A stretch of 64,000 nt of DNA from the NCBI GenBank assembly GCA_033807695.1, contig CM066302.1, positions 2,976,001-3,040,000 on the forward strand, given 5' to 3'. Under the pieces are notes generated by a model that was not told where the DNA came from, did not search any database, and saw only the letters and a program-made list of their open reading frames with translations. Every line of letters begins with the position of its first letter. Within the stretch, counting starts at the first letter, position 1. A program made the translations under genes and the position numbers. This stretch comes from Daedaleopsis sinensis. Lineage: Eukaryota; Basidiomycota; Agaricomycetes; Polyporales; Polyporaceae. Positions 33,004 through 43,867 of the stretch are shown here, one piece after another.

Positions 33004-35512
33004 CTAGGGTTGCTGACCCTGCTTCTTCAGCCAATAGGCGACGACAGCGTGTTCGATTGCTGACATGGTGATTCCGGATGTAGCCTCTTGTGGATTCTCT
33101 GCAACCTTGGCATTGACTCTGACAATAGTATATATATATATTAGCAGCGAAAGGGAAGATACCAACATGACATACGTACCAACTGTTGGCTGTGATCCTG
33201 CTGCAGATATCAGTGACAATCTTGTCACTGCCTGATGCATCTTCATATGCCTCGAGCTCCTCGACGTGCTGGGTGTACACATGTGAGTATATACGCTCGT
33301 CAAAGGTGACAGACGAACTGATTGATGATCTGCTGGATAATATTGGCTTCGTAAAGACCGTCCTCGTTCTCAGGGTTCTGGGAAGGCATTGGCTACTGAA
33401 CCATACAGTTTGCATAAGACACATACCGCATACGTGAAAGTGTGGTTCTTGAGAAGTGCCAATGCGCACGCACGGTTCGACTCCACAGCCGCTGCGTCAA
33501 CTGTGCCCTTCGAGGTGAACCTGTATGTTCCCCCAACAGCTGCACGTGCTGCGGACTTCACCTCACTCTGCAAATTCCAGGAATAGCGAGTGATCTGGCA
33601 TGACGGTCACCACAGGTCAGATTTATGCACACACGTCGATATCTGACTTACGATGACTTACGAGGGGGATTGCCGAACCTGCATGGTGCAAGTTCGATCT
33701 CAAGATCAGCAGCACTGAGCATCTATGCAGCCTTACCCCACGTCTTCTCCTTCAGCTTGTCAGGATACGTGTTCCTAGCTGTAAGGTTGGCCTTGTAGAT
33801 TGTTGCTGCGCATTGAGAATCTCGTTCGCGCAGGGCTCGTAGTCGTCTTTGCGCGTACCCATACCTTCAAACTTCGCCTCTGGGAGCTGTTTTTCGGCAG
33901 GGCTCAGGCTGCGTGCCTGTGTCATGGGCCCACACTGCTGCGGCGGGCGAGTCTCAGCAGCCTGGTCGAGTGACTCGGAACATCGCCTGATGCGACTGTG
34001 GCGGCCTATTTCAGGGCTTGTCTGCCAGTGGGGGGACTCAGAATTGAGCCCCTCCACCGCCTCGATGCGGAGCTGGAACTGGTGACAGGCTACTAGGTGC
34101 ATCACCCATCTGCCGAGGCTGGGAGGCTGCCAGTGAATTATGGTTCAGATACGGAGATGGGTGGTGATCATAACAACATCGGAAAGGCTCACTGGGCTCA
34201 TTGTCATCAGTGTCCGGGTCAAGCTGCATCTCTGCTAGCTCTGCGGCATCATAATCTGCCCCACTGGCATGCTTGTGCTCTTCAAAATCGCCTACCAGCA
34301 GACCTTCGTCGTAAGCAGGGTCGAAAATGATCGCAGTAGCGTGCACACGTGGATGGTCATCATAATCACCATCAGCGTACATGTCATCATCACTGAATGT
34401 GCCCTTGTGTGGCCGTTGGACTGTAGGTAACTATTGAATACCAGGGCCTCAACTTGAATAGTCATAAATCGGAATCATACCTTGCCCACGTTCAGGGGGT
34501 ACTTCAACTGAGAGACATGGTATTCGACAAACCACTCAGATTCACTGACCTGTGCCACGAACAGTCTGTGTGCGATCATCTCATAAAGACAAAACACTAT
34601 CAACGTACCGGAGATGCTGCTGCAGGTGCTTCCTCACCTGTAGGAAATGAGCGAGACAAGTCTGTAGCATAATTGGCATGAGTTGAGGCAGATGTTGTGC
34701 GAGTAGCAGTCGGAGCAGCTTGAGAGGCCGGGAGATTTTGTGAGAGAGGCATGGCATTAGGAGGCGGTAAAGCATGAGGCATTTCTGACGGCGATTGTTC
34801 TGCAGGCCAGAGCTGAGAGGTTGCTGGTGATCGAGTACTATGCGGAGGTCGTGAGGAATGCATACGCCGGGACACACCTGAGGTACGAGGAGGGGTCGGG
34901 GTGTGCTATGCAGGACTTGAATGAGAGGCGGTGCGAGTCTGAGGCACATAGATAGTAGTGCTACTCAAAATGCATGCTGAACACACCAGGTCCTGTGAGA
35001 TATGTGGCAGAGGATGATTCGGAGCACGATGTGTGCTTGTCGAGGGGGGATTGTACGGGCTTCACATCTTGATGAGGTTCTGTGCCATCACAGGAGTAGT
35101 TCGGCGAGCCTGGTAGTTGTTCAGATGTGACAAGTCAAAGGAAATAGGTCTCTGCAAGTGATCTAAACATACAGGGTTGGCAGCCTGGATGGCGGACTGA
35201 CGTGCTCCTCCTACCTTGGAGGCAGATTTGGGGAGAGGTGTCTTCGGGGCAGGAATGCCATCGCAATGTGAGTCGAAGACAATTTTATTCTTCGCTCGTG
35301 AGCTAGTACGATTGCTTGGCAGTGTCTGCACATTAAACTGGGTCGTGCCATGCGTGAGATGTGCATACCAGTAGGCCTTCGAGTTGGTTCGTAGCTACCT
35401 CGGGTGTCGCATCATGATGTTGCTGTTCCTTAGTAGATGTCGCGGGTGTATGCTGGACTACACGCAGACATAGCAACAAGAGGGATGGAGGGTGGTGAAG
35501 AGCGACAAACAT
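33004..35512 (-). CDS. DUF6532-like protein (possibly decayed)
   Basis: The C-terminal half matches the layout of the Agaricomycete DUF6532 family. AATIYKANLTARNTYPDKLK and AGSAIPL are followed by ITRYSWNLQSEVKSAARAAV, LLKNHTFTYA, NPENEDGLYEANIIQQIINQ and QHVEELEAYEDASGSDKIVT, ending AVVAYWLKKQGQQP. Upstream exons up to an ATG at 35,512 are Ser/Pro/Thr-rich and disordered (TLPSNRTSSRAKNKIVFD). An acidic exon lies at 34,382-34,150. Near 33,810 the frame shifts by one base between NEILN and AATIYKAN without a usable intron, so the copy may be inactive. The function of the family is unknown; such genes are often multi-copy near transposons. Confidence 0.5.
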
Positions 35513-35863
35513 AAGTAAACGTGCCTGCCGTGACCAACGAGTGTGAACTGTGCCCACTGGTGCCTGTGAATGCGCAGGTGCCCAATCCCTGCCGCAGCAG
35601 ACGTCCTCGGCTAGGCGCCTCCTCCTCCTTCTTGCTTTCGTTCATCATCCACCCCTCTGTGTCCCAACACCATTCTGCTCTCAGAGAATTAAACTGCCCC
35701 GTTTATCTGCCACGCATCATTCGGCTCTCATAGTATTATCATGACCTGATAGCCCCGCTCCTGCCACCACACATACTCCGTTCTGCAACTCCCAATCTGG
35801 CCCACGCCGCCGCATGCTCTTTTGTCCACCACAGTGTCCTCCTCCTTTGAAGCCACAGCAACC
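35513..35863. promoter_or_regulatory. Divergent upstream region, DUF6532-like / BAH-PHD
   Basis: About 350 bp between two outward starts. It contains pyrimidine-rich stretches on the plus strand (35,600-35,660). No other feature. Confidence 0.4.
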
Positions 35864-36963
35864 ATGTCACACGCGTACAACACTCGCCTCAAAGCTTCCC
35901 CGACGCAGAGTAGTTTGAAACAATTGTGGGACAGACCATCGTACAGGGCAGTGCCCACATGGACCTGTAAGTGATCTCTCAGATATTTTGCTTCCTCCAC
36001 CAGGGTCCAAACTCTCCACACCACAGTGGCTGCTCCCCGTGAAGTAGACCCCGTGAAGACTGACACACTCATTTTGAATGTTGGTGACTTGTGAGTAATA
36101 GTGACGATGGGACCACTGCGACAGCACTCATACTAATTATATGCAGTGTCTATATCAGCATGGAGGTCGGCCATCCGCTCGCAAAGATAGAAGCAATGCA
36201 TGTACGGAAGAATGAAGCTCACAAGCACACCCTCATCACCATCACCTGGTGCTGGAGCCGCGATGACCTTGTCGAACACAAAGCCAAGCCTTCTGGACAT
36301 GCTGCCAAGCGTCTACTGGAGGACATGGGTGCGTACAAACACGTCCACTTCCGCCAACCGGAACTCATCGTTTTCGGAAGTGTCATCGACGATCTCGGTG
36401 CCCTGCCCATCCTCAACCTCCAAGGCCAACCATTATTCCCATCCCTCCATCCTCGCCACCCGTACACTCACCCCGGTTCTATTGGTACCATCTCACACGA
36501 CATGAAGTCTTTCTCAATCGACATTGCATATTCCCTCATTTGTGCCCATGACTGCCACCGTCAGCGCCGTTACAAACCGGACACCAATGTCTTGTGCTAC
36601 GGTGACCATTGCCGAAGGTGGTACCATGAGGAGTGTGCAGATCTATGCCGCCCTTTTCCCCCTCACCTCTCTGAACAAGACCACTCGGACACGGTAGTGT
36701 TTGCGCAAATCGCCAAAGGGCCCATTGTTCGCGGGAATGGCCAATGGCCACAGACATTGGAATGTGCTACGTTGGCGGCTCGGTCGCACCAGTTGGCAAG
36801 CGATGACATCCCTACCGTCAACAGCGCGTTTACGACCTGGCTCGCACACAACCTCAGTGTCACTCGTGGCTGCCAGGTCGACAAGTGGGAGGTCATGCAG
36901 AACATCCTCTCTGCAGCTGAGTCCCCGTACCGTGTTTGCCCCCGCTGCGCTCGCACCATCTGA
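35864..36963 (+). CDS. BAH domain plus PHD-like zinc finger protein
   Basis: A putative chromatin reader. A short N-terminal exon (MSHAYNTRLKASPTQSSLKQ, then LWDRPSYRAVPTWT) joins VQTLHTTVAAPREVDPVKTD. The BAH domain follows across a clean intron (36,091-36,146): LILNVGDFVYISMEVGHP, LAKIEAMHV and TLITITWCWSRDDL. After ~90 residues a Cys/His cluster begins, CAHDC, then CYGDHCRRWYHEECADLC, the first six ligands of a PHD finger. The last pair, CPRC, comes only at the C-terminus about 95 residues later. The first intron is very short (33 or 37 nt), and only the 33-nt version keeps frame, so the start exon is provisional; an alternative start is the ATG at 35,959. The long last exon is uninterrupted, suggesting a functional gene. 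Confidence 0.7.
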
Positions 36964-37689
36964 CCTGTTGAAAGATGTGGTCGATGTATCACGACTGGTT
37001 GTTGTTGCCGCTTCAATGACATATTTGAATATGTACGACGGGATCCCTTGCAGCCGGTGTATTCACCCAAATCATGTATCTGACCTCTAGACCAATGGAC
37101 CAGCGATAGCGCGAGTGGCCGTTTGGCTATATCCAAGGGTGTGAAGGATCTGCCTATGTCATACAATGGAGTGTTCGTATGTATAATGACATCGGTGTAG
37201 TAGGCTCATCGGCAAGTCACTAGTCTCTGCACACTCCGCTCTCTTCGAGTCCTCCTCTCCATCTCAAATGGAGCATGTGAACGTATAGTCCAGTATACAA
37301 GCAACCTCACAACCACGACATTGCCTGCTGGCATGATCAACGAAACTGTCTCTTATCCGCTTCATGCCCATGTATTCTCCCCAGCTCAGCCTGCACCTGT
37401 GCCAGCCATGTCCAAGAGGTCGAGCTATTCAAGCTTGAGGACTACAGGGAGGTTGACCAACTGCGTGGAGGCTTAGTTCCTTGTCCGGTGAGTGTCCTAT
37501 TCATCTCCTTGCAACTCAGTTGCCGATTTCATTTCCGGACAGAACGGGAGTATCTGCTATATCATCCCCGTTCACTGCTGCTGTTAAATCGCGTACAGAG
37601 CTGTGTGTGGTGCCCTCAGTCGTACACCATTTCACTGTCAAATTATGTCTTGATGACCACACTGAATGGGTGGGAAAAAGCGAGGAAAC

Positions 37690-37812
37690 TGGCCGCATCA
37701 GGGATTGAACCCAGGACCCCTCGGTGATAGGAACCCTCGGTGATGTGCTCTAATTCGTTGCAAGCGAGTTGCTGTGCATCCCACTGTCCTAGACCACTCA
37801 CCAGTGTCCTGT
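37690..37812 (-). pseudogene. tRNA-like / SINE-like relic with A- and B-box matches
   Basis: On the minus strand, GAGTGGTCTAGGACAGTGG resembles a tRNA D-arm (A box). About 85 nt later GGGTTCAATCCC matches a T-loop B box. Between them ATCACCGAGGG is duplicated. The flanks do not pair as an acceptor stem, so this is a degenerate tRNA or a tRNA-derived SINE head rather than a working tRNA. Confidence 0.4.
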
Positions 37813-38139
37813 CATTGCGCAGTGGCTCGAGTGTTGCTGTTTGTCTTTACAATGTGCATGTCAGCCTCGGGGTGAGTCACGCCTGGTGCCAATTGGATGC
37901 CACTGTAGCTATTCCAAGTTGCGCTATATAGTACACCGTTGGTCACTGACTTATTTGGACCATGACAGGACCCGGATCGGTTATCGAGCAGAGACCTTCG
38001 CAGCACTGTCATAGACTACAGACTCGTAGGCTATCAGCTCGGGCTCTATCAGTGAACCTCGTCCTGTCCAACCATGAACACACGAGCTTCAGGCCCGCAG
38101 TGTGTGTGTAATGTTTCGAGTCTGATGTACAGTTCAGAC

Positions 38140-38198
38140 AGGCACTGATATCCTCGTACCTGGACCGGGATCTGGGTACTACGAGGATGTCAGTGCCT
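38140..38198. repeat. Inverted repeat, ~22-bp arms
   Basis: Arms AGGCACTGATATCCTCGTA (38,140) and TACGAGGATGTCAGTGCCT (38,180) pair with one mismatch, and the bases inside extend the pairing. The loop is ~15-20 nt. No terminal duplication was noted. Confidence 0.65.
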
Positions 38199-38941
38199 AG
38201 CTCGGTGTTGGGTTGGCACAGCCTATGCACCTGCCCATTCATGGTGGAAGAGGGTCCAAACAGGCTGGCAGATGAGACTGCCCCAATTACACAAATAGAG
38301 ACACATGCTGACGGCCGAGGTTAGGAGGGCAATGAAGGCACAATGCAACACTGGGCATCCGGGCATATGCGGCATGACTGAACGCTCAGCCTCGACGACT
38401 AGTAGTACAAAATCATTCCAAGCCACACGCAGAGAGCGCGATCCACAGCATCATTTGACAGGGCAGGTCACAAGTCCATAGAGAGACAGCCAGTCCACAG
38501 GTTCACAGAGAGACTGCCAGGTTGCAGGTTCACAGAGAGACCACCAATGGCATCTAATCCCACAAGTAGGGAATGGCACAGGTCGGGGAAACCCATGCGG
38601 GTATGCACGGGTGTCACACATGGGGACGGGGACGGGTCACAGTGTATCAGACCCGTATGATACCCGTGACCCCGTGTCACACCCGCAGGCGCTAAGTGCA
38701 TCAAGCATCGAGGCACAAGTGCCCCGCCGCCGCTGACATCACCAGCAGTCTGATGGATGGAGATGTAAGACAAGCAGGAACTGTATAGTTTTGACCACTT
38801 TTGGAATACAGCGGAGACTAGACATGAGATATGGAACAGTGTCATAGCCTAATAGCGGGTGTACCAGTCACAATCCTTTTACCGTCTCGGTGTCTCATCT
38901 ACCAAGTGCCAATCCACACCCATCTCTCATCCTTCATAGTC

Positions 38942-41900
38942 ATGAGCGGCCCTCGAAAGCGATCTGGGACCACTACAGCCGCCCGATCTCCTCCATCTAA
39001 GAAGAATCGGACACGGAATACAGGTACTCGCACCAGTCAGTCGAGCAAGGATGTGAAAGCAGCCTTGAAGGCCTCGAATGCATCACAGAAAGACCGTCAG
39101 CCTGCGACGGATTCAGAGGGCGACACTGGGGAGCCTAGCTCCCGAAAGACTCGGCGGAAAGGCCGCGCTACGACGTCCAAATCGGGCAGCGCAAAGTCCA
39201 AGCGTGGCGGGCAATCTTTGCAGGCGAAGTCTCAGTCTCGCCAGCCGACGCTCGCGACGGATGGCCTCGAGATCACTGAGGACGGCGGACAGGGCAAGAG
39301 CGGACAGGGTAGGGCAGGAAACAAGCGTGATTCGGATGTAGTCGAGGAGAGTTCTGGCGAGACAGATTCGGAGGAGGAGCTCAGTGAGTATTGCAGTATC
39401 AGTGATCAAGGGGGAGGCAGGTACTCACATGAAAGCTGCACAGATACCCTGATCGCTCGGTGGACCTCCTACATATACGCCTTCTATGACCCAGTGCCGA
39501 CGATCGAGTACAAGGACGGACGGCGTGCGCATTCGTTCAAGTGCGCGGCACGTGGTTGCACAACGCGCGTCCGGCGATTCCTGGACACACAGGATGCGTC
39601 CTCGACGTCCAGTCTTCGGAACCACGCCGAATCTTGCTGGGGAATCGAAGCTGTTCGAGCTGCGAAGGAGGCGGCCAATCTGCAGGAAGCACGGGAGAAG
39701 GTTGTGGGCGGGCTGTTGAAGACGGGTTCTATTACGACCTTCTTCGAGCGCAAGAAGGGGAAGGTGATGTACTCTCATCGTGCCCATACGAGAGTCGAGA
39801 CGCGAACCGAGATCGCACGGTGGGTTTGCGAGAGCAACTGCCCCTTCAAGATTGTCAGCGATCGGGGCTTCCTCTCGCTCATGAAGACGGGGCGTCCGGG
39901 GTACTATATCCCCTCGCCCAGTACAGTTGCGCGCGACGTGAAAGCAGTGTTTGCACGCTCTCGCAATCGCATCGCGAAAATGCTGCAGGTACGTCAGATC
40001 GTTGTTCTGGAATTAGTATGCGTACTCATAGCTTACCTGCAGGAGTACGATGGTCGCCTCAGTTTTGCGACTGATGCATGGACCTCGCCCAATCATCGGG
40101 CCTTCGTCGCAGTGACTGTATACTTTGAGCACCAAGGCGAACCCATCATCTTGCTGCTCGATGTTGTTGAAGTGGCGGTCTCGCACTCGGGCGTGCATCT
40201 CGCAGCGGCGTTCGCAGACATTCTGAAAGAGTTCGGAATCATGGACAAGGTTAGTAACATATCAAGCTACCTCAGGCTGAGATCGCTCTGATCACCACTC
40301 ACCTGCAGTGTCTCGCTATCGCGTGCGACAACGCCAGCAACAACGACACAATGATAGACAAGCTCGCGGATACACTGCCCGAGTTTGATGGGCAGAAGGG
40401 GCGGGTCCGCTGTTTCCTGCATATACTGAACCTGGTCGCCAAGAGTCTGCTGCGGCAGTTCGACGCAGGTGCGGTGGAGACGGATGAGCTCACAGAGGCT
40501 GGGGAGCGGCAGCGTGGGGGCTTAACAGAGGGAATCCGAGAGTTCTTGCAGGCTGGCTCGGAGGATCTGGACACCGGGGATGATTCTGAGGGCGAGGATG
40601 ACGATCTGGCGGACGATTTTGACGAGGTTGGTAAGCTATCGGCGGAAGATCGTGCCAAGTTTGAGAAGGATGTCCTGCCGGTGAGGCTGGTTCTCGCAAA
40701 GGTGAGTACCGGTCTCGGAGTCGCATGGACCGCCCCGGTTCATTCGCATCACGTACAGAACATAACACTTACCTATCTCACAGATTCGTGCACTTTCCTT
40801 CAAGATAATCCACTCAACTACGCGACTGCTACCGGTCTGGAAGACGACGTGCGAGCGGGTCGGCCTGCCGGAGCGCCTGCTGCCGCGGGACGTTCGAACC
40901 CGGTGGAATTCGACGTATGAGATGTTGGAGGCAGCACTCAAGTACAGAAAAGCGATTGACAAGATGTGTGCAGACAAGCAGAATAAGCTGAGAGAGCTAG
41001 AGCTGACGGCAGAGGAGTGGGGATATGTCCGGCAGCTTCGAAGTGTTCTTAAGGTTCGTGTGCCGCCCGAATCTTACTTGACATGCTCGAAGCGCTGGTG
41101 TACTCGGAATACGAGTACACCAGCGCTTTGGCCCACAAGCCCTCTGTAGCTCACCTCTGTGTCCTAGGTTTTCAAGGACGCCACCTCCTTCTTCTCGAGC
41201 AACACCCCGAACCTCGCAAAGGTAATTCCGGCGATGGATCATATCGAGAACCTGCTCTCGACGGCGAATAAATCACCCGACAAGTACAGCTTTCCGGTCC
41301 GAGTGTCTTGTGGTCTGGCCAACCGCACGTTGAACCGGTACTACTCGTACTCAGACATGTCAATCACCTATCGTATTGCGATGAGTACGGTCTCTCTCTC
41401 CTATCAGTCATCATGTACTGACTACTGTACTGCTACCTACAGTTCTTACGCCATTTCTCAAACTCGAATACTTCAAGAAGATGCATTGGCCCGAGTCCTG
41501 GCGCAAACGAGCCTATGAGCTCCTCGTCTCCGAGTACCAGGCGCGCTACGCCGGTCGAATCCCTCGCGAGTCCGACATCGACATTGCTGAGGTCCCTGTG
41601 ACGCCCCCGCCGCATAGCCGGACCTCATCAGCTGCTCCTTCAGAGGCCAGCGTCGACGAGGACATGGAGGAGCACTCCGGATCCTCCCGAGCAGGAGACA
41701 GTGGCTCTGGCGACGATGGATCCAGCCAGGTAAGTCTTGTTTGTCATTTCTCTGCTGTCTCGCCCTGCGACGTCAAGCTCCGTGTTCCAGAGTTCGCTGA
41801 CCATGTACTATCCACAGAGTGGTACATCATCCGCCGAAGGGAACATCTTCGAGAGCCTTGAAGCGACGTTTCTGAACGCAGACCCCGATCTCCTGCAAGA

Positions 41901-42329
41901 CGAACTCGAACACTATCTTGCAGCCGATGCCGAGCACGCTCCAGATCCTCTCAAGTGGTGGCACGACAGGCGCGCTGTCTACCCGAATCTATCCCGAATG
42001 GCGTTGGCTTATCTCACCATACCAGGTGTGTATTCATCCTCTGTGTGCCTCACATGATACTAACGACTCTTCCTATCTCACTAGCCAGCTCTGTCGAGGT
42101 GGAACGTGTGTTTAGTCGGGGCCGACTTCTTTTCACGCACACACGCAACCGGATGACTGCGCAGACCACTCGTGCAGTGATGTGCGTTGCTAGCTGGAGT
42201 GTAGCTGGGTATGTGCAGTCCGACGATGCGAAGAAGATCGCGCAGCTCGACGACGTTGATCTGGACGGCTCGGACTTCGAGATGGATGATGGCTGGGATA
42301 GGATAGACCTGTCAAGCCTAGCTGACTAG
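38942..42329 (+). CDS. hAT transposase (BED finger, RNase H-like core, hATC dimerisation domain)
   Basis: The cut-and-paste transposase of the element. A basic, Ser/Lys-rich N-terminus (MSGPRKRSGTTTAARS) precedes a BED-type zinc finger (FKCAARGCTTRVRRF with LRNHAESC). Catalytic-core motifs follow: LSFATDAWTSPNHRAF, LAIACDNASNNDTM and VRCFLHILNLVAKSLL. The C-terminal hATC domain reads SSVEVERVFSRGRLLFTHTR then NRMTAQTTRAVMCVASW. About eight introns of ~50-90 nt interrupt the coding sequence and all seen junctions are GT-AG. I chose the ATG at 38,942 over an in-frame ATG at 38,831 because the extra 37 residues are hydrophobic and unlike the basic tail. No disabling mutation was found. Confidence 0.92.
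41090..41128. repeat. Perfect 17-bp-arm hairpin inside a hAT transposase intron
   Basis: Arms AGCGCTGGTGTACTCG and CGAGTACACCAGCGCT flank a 5-nt GAATA loop, with one further A-T pair outside. It lies wholly within the intron between the RSVLK and VFKDATSFF exons. Confidence 0.9.
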
Positions 42330-43674
42330 TACCTGCCGCAGCATGATCAGATATTGTCCTTGTGTCCGTGTATATATCACACCTTGTTCGAATGCTATCT
42401 CGTCTGCAGACTGTGATGAGTAGAACATCAACAATAGAACCATGACACCCCCCGGGAACCCGTACACAAACCCGTCCCCGCACCACCCGTGAGCCCCGGC
42501 GCCTAGCCCCGTCCCCCGCCGTACCCCCCGGGTTGAGTCACGGGTCAGTGACGGGTGCGGGTGCGGGTGACATCTGTGACCCCCGCGGGTTACCCCGTGC
42601 CATTCCCTACCCACAAGGAGAGCTCACATCCAGGGTGCCCAGCTCTAAGCGGCAACCAGACATTGAGGTTGCCCGGGCATGCAGATAGAGAGACCAGGTC
42701 AAAGGTAGGGAGCAGGCTGTCAGCAACACCGGGGCCAGCTCGGCATTGTTTCTTTGAGTGCTGACTCGAAGCGGGAGCAGCAGTGTACTTCAAGCCTGAT
42801 AAGGGTGCAAGTCCTCCTGCAGTTGTACTGGCGACAACTGCTTTAAGCCTCGCTTTCATAGCATAAGTTGTAGAGCCGGGGCCTGGCCAGGGCTCAGTAG
42901 GGCTCAAGTGCAAGAGTTTCATGTGATGGAGGACCTGGGCATAGGATTTCCATATCTTGTCGCCGTCTAGCATACCAGGTGGACAAAGGGGGCACACTTG
43001 TGGACCCCACTAGAAAATGTCTCTCCCTGACAACTTCCTAAAAAGTAGTACATGGTTTTAAGCACTTGTGAGTCCTGCACCAATATAAGAGAAGTTGAGC
43101 CATACTGGAGAAGGTCCGTACACATGGCTTCCACATCAGCTGCCAAATGCTCCTTGTCTGCACTCTCCTCCAGGAGCTGGGGATCCATGTCGATCCCCTC
43201 CTCATTGGCAGCCAAACTTGCTAGGCCCCTCAGGAGAAGTGCAGGCTCGACAGGTTCTCCCTGTTCATGCAACCAGGCAGCCAGCTGTTTGACTGTAGGA
43301 GGCAGGGCAGCTTGGTGCTCCTGAACCATCATGTAGTTTTTGTAGTTGTGTCGCATGTGCTCAAGCAGATTCTTCGAGCAATGGTAGACGTGTTGATAGA
43401 ACACCAGTCCTAGACAGTCCTCGTCAACTGCATTGCCCCTGCCAGCATTTGCCAGAAATTCAACTTCCTCATCGGCAAAAACATTCTGAATGCATGAGTC
43501 AGAGACAAACGAGGGCAGTTATACTAGTGGATGACTTTCCGTAAGGATTTACGGCGATTTGGCGTACCGCAGACTTCAATTTTGTACTATTGGCCAAGAT
43601 GCCGAGGCCAATCTAAGCTCCGCTGATGGGAGAGAGCACCGTAGATAGTATAGACGCTGAAAATCTAGAAGGGG

Positions 43675-43694
43675 GGGTCCCCCCCCCTTTCTAG
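43675..43694. repeat. Short G-run / C-run hairpin
   Basis: CTAGAA plus seven G is followed, after TCC, by a run of C and TTTCTAG, so the arms pair with one bulged A. It sits ~150 bp inside the left end of the Harbinger element, upstream of its plus-strand gene. Confidence 0.6.
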
Positions 43695-43867
43695 TTCTAA
43701 ACGTGTCCGCAGACTGCTGCGAAAGGCTCAAAAAGGAAAGTATTTGAGCTCCGCTTGAACCTGCCACCCGCAAACGACTTCGCAGGGCTCGCGCAAAAAA
43801 CCCTACCTTCTCTTTCACCCCACCAGCTGCATGGCACCGTACTCGACATTCATCTTTGTTTTCTAGC

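Larger units (their letters stand above)
36964..38558. other. Spacer with relic sequences
   Basis: No intact gene is recognised over ~1.6 kb. It contains a tRNA-like Pol III promoter relic near 37.7-37.8 kb and a 22-bp inverted repeat at 38,140-38,198. Two short direct repeats (GGTTCACAGAGAGAC type) lie at about 38,500-38,545, beside the old 3' end of gene X. Confidence 0.45.
38567..42609 (+). mobile_element. hAT superfamily DNA transposon, complete
   Basis: A 4,043-bp element with terminal inverted repeats starting TAGGGAATGGCAC at both ends. A perfect 8-bp target duplication CCCACAAG flanks it (38,559-38,566 and 42,610-42,617). Both subterminal regions (38,580-38,695 and 42,450-42,600) are dense in GGGT/ACGGG and GGGTGTCAC-like motifs, likely transposase binding sites. 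It carries one spliced transposase gene. It inserted at the last codons of gene X. Confidence 0.95.
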
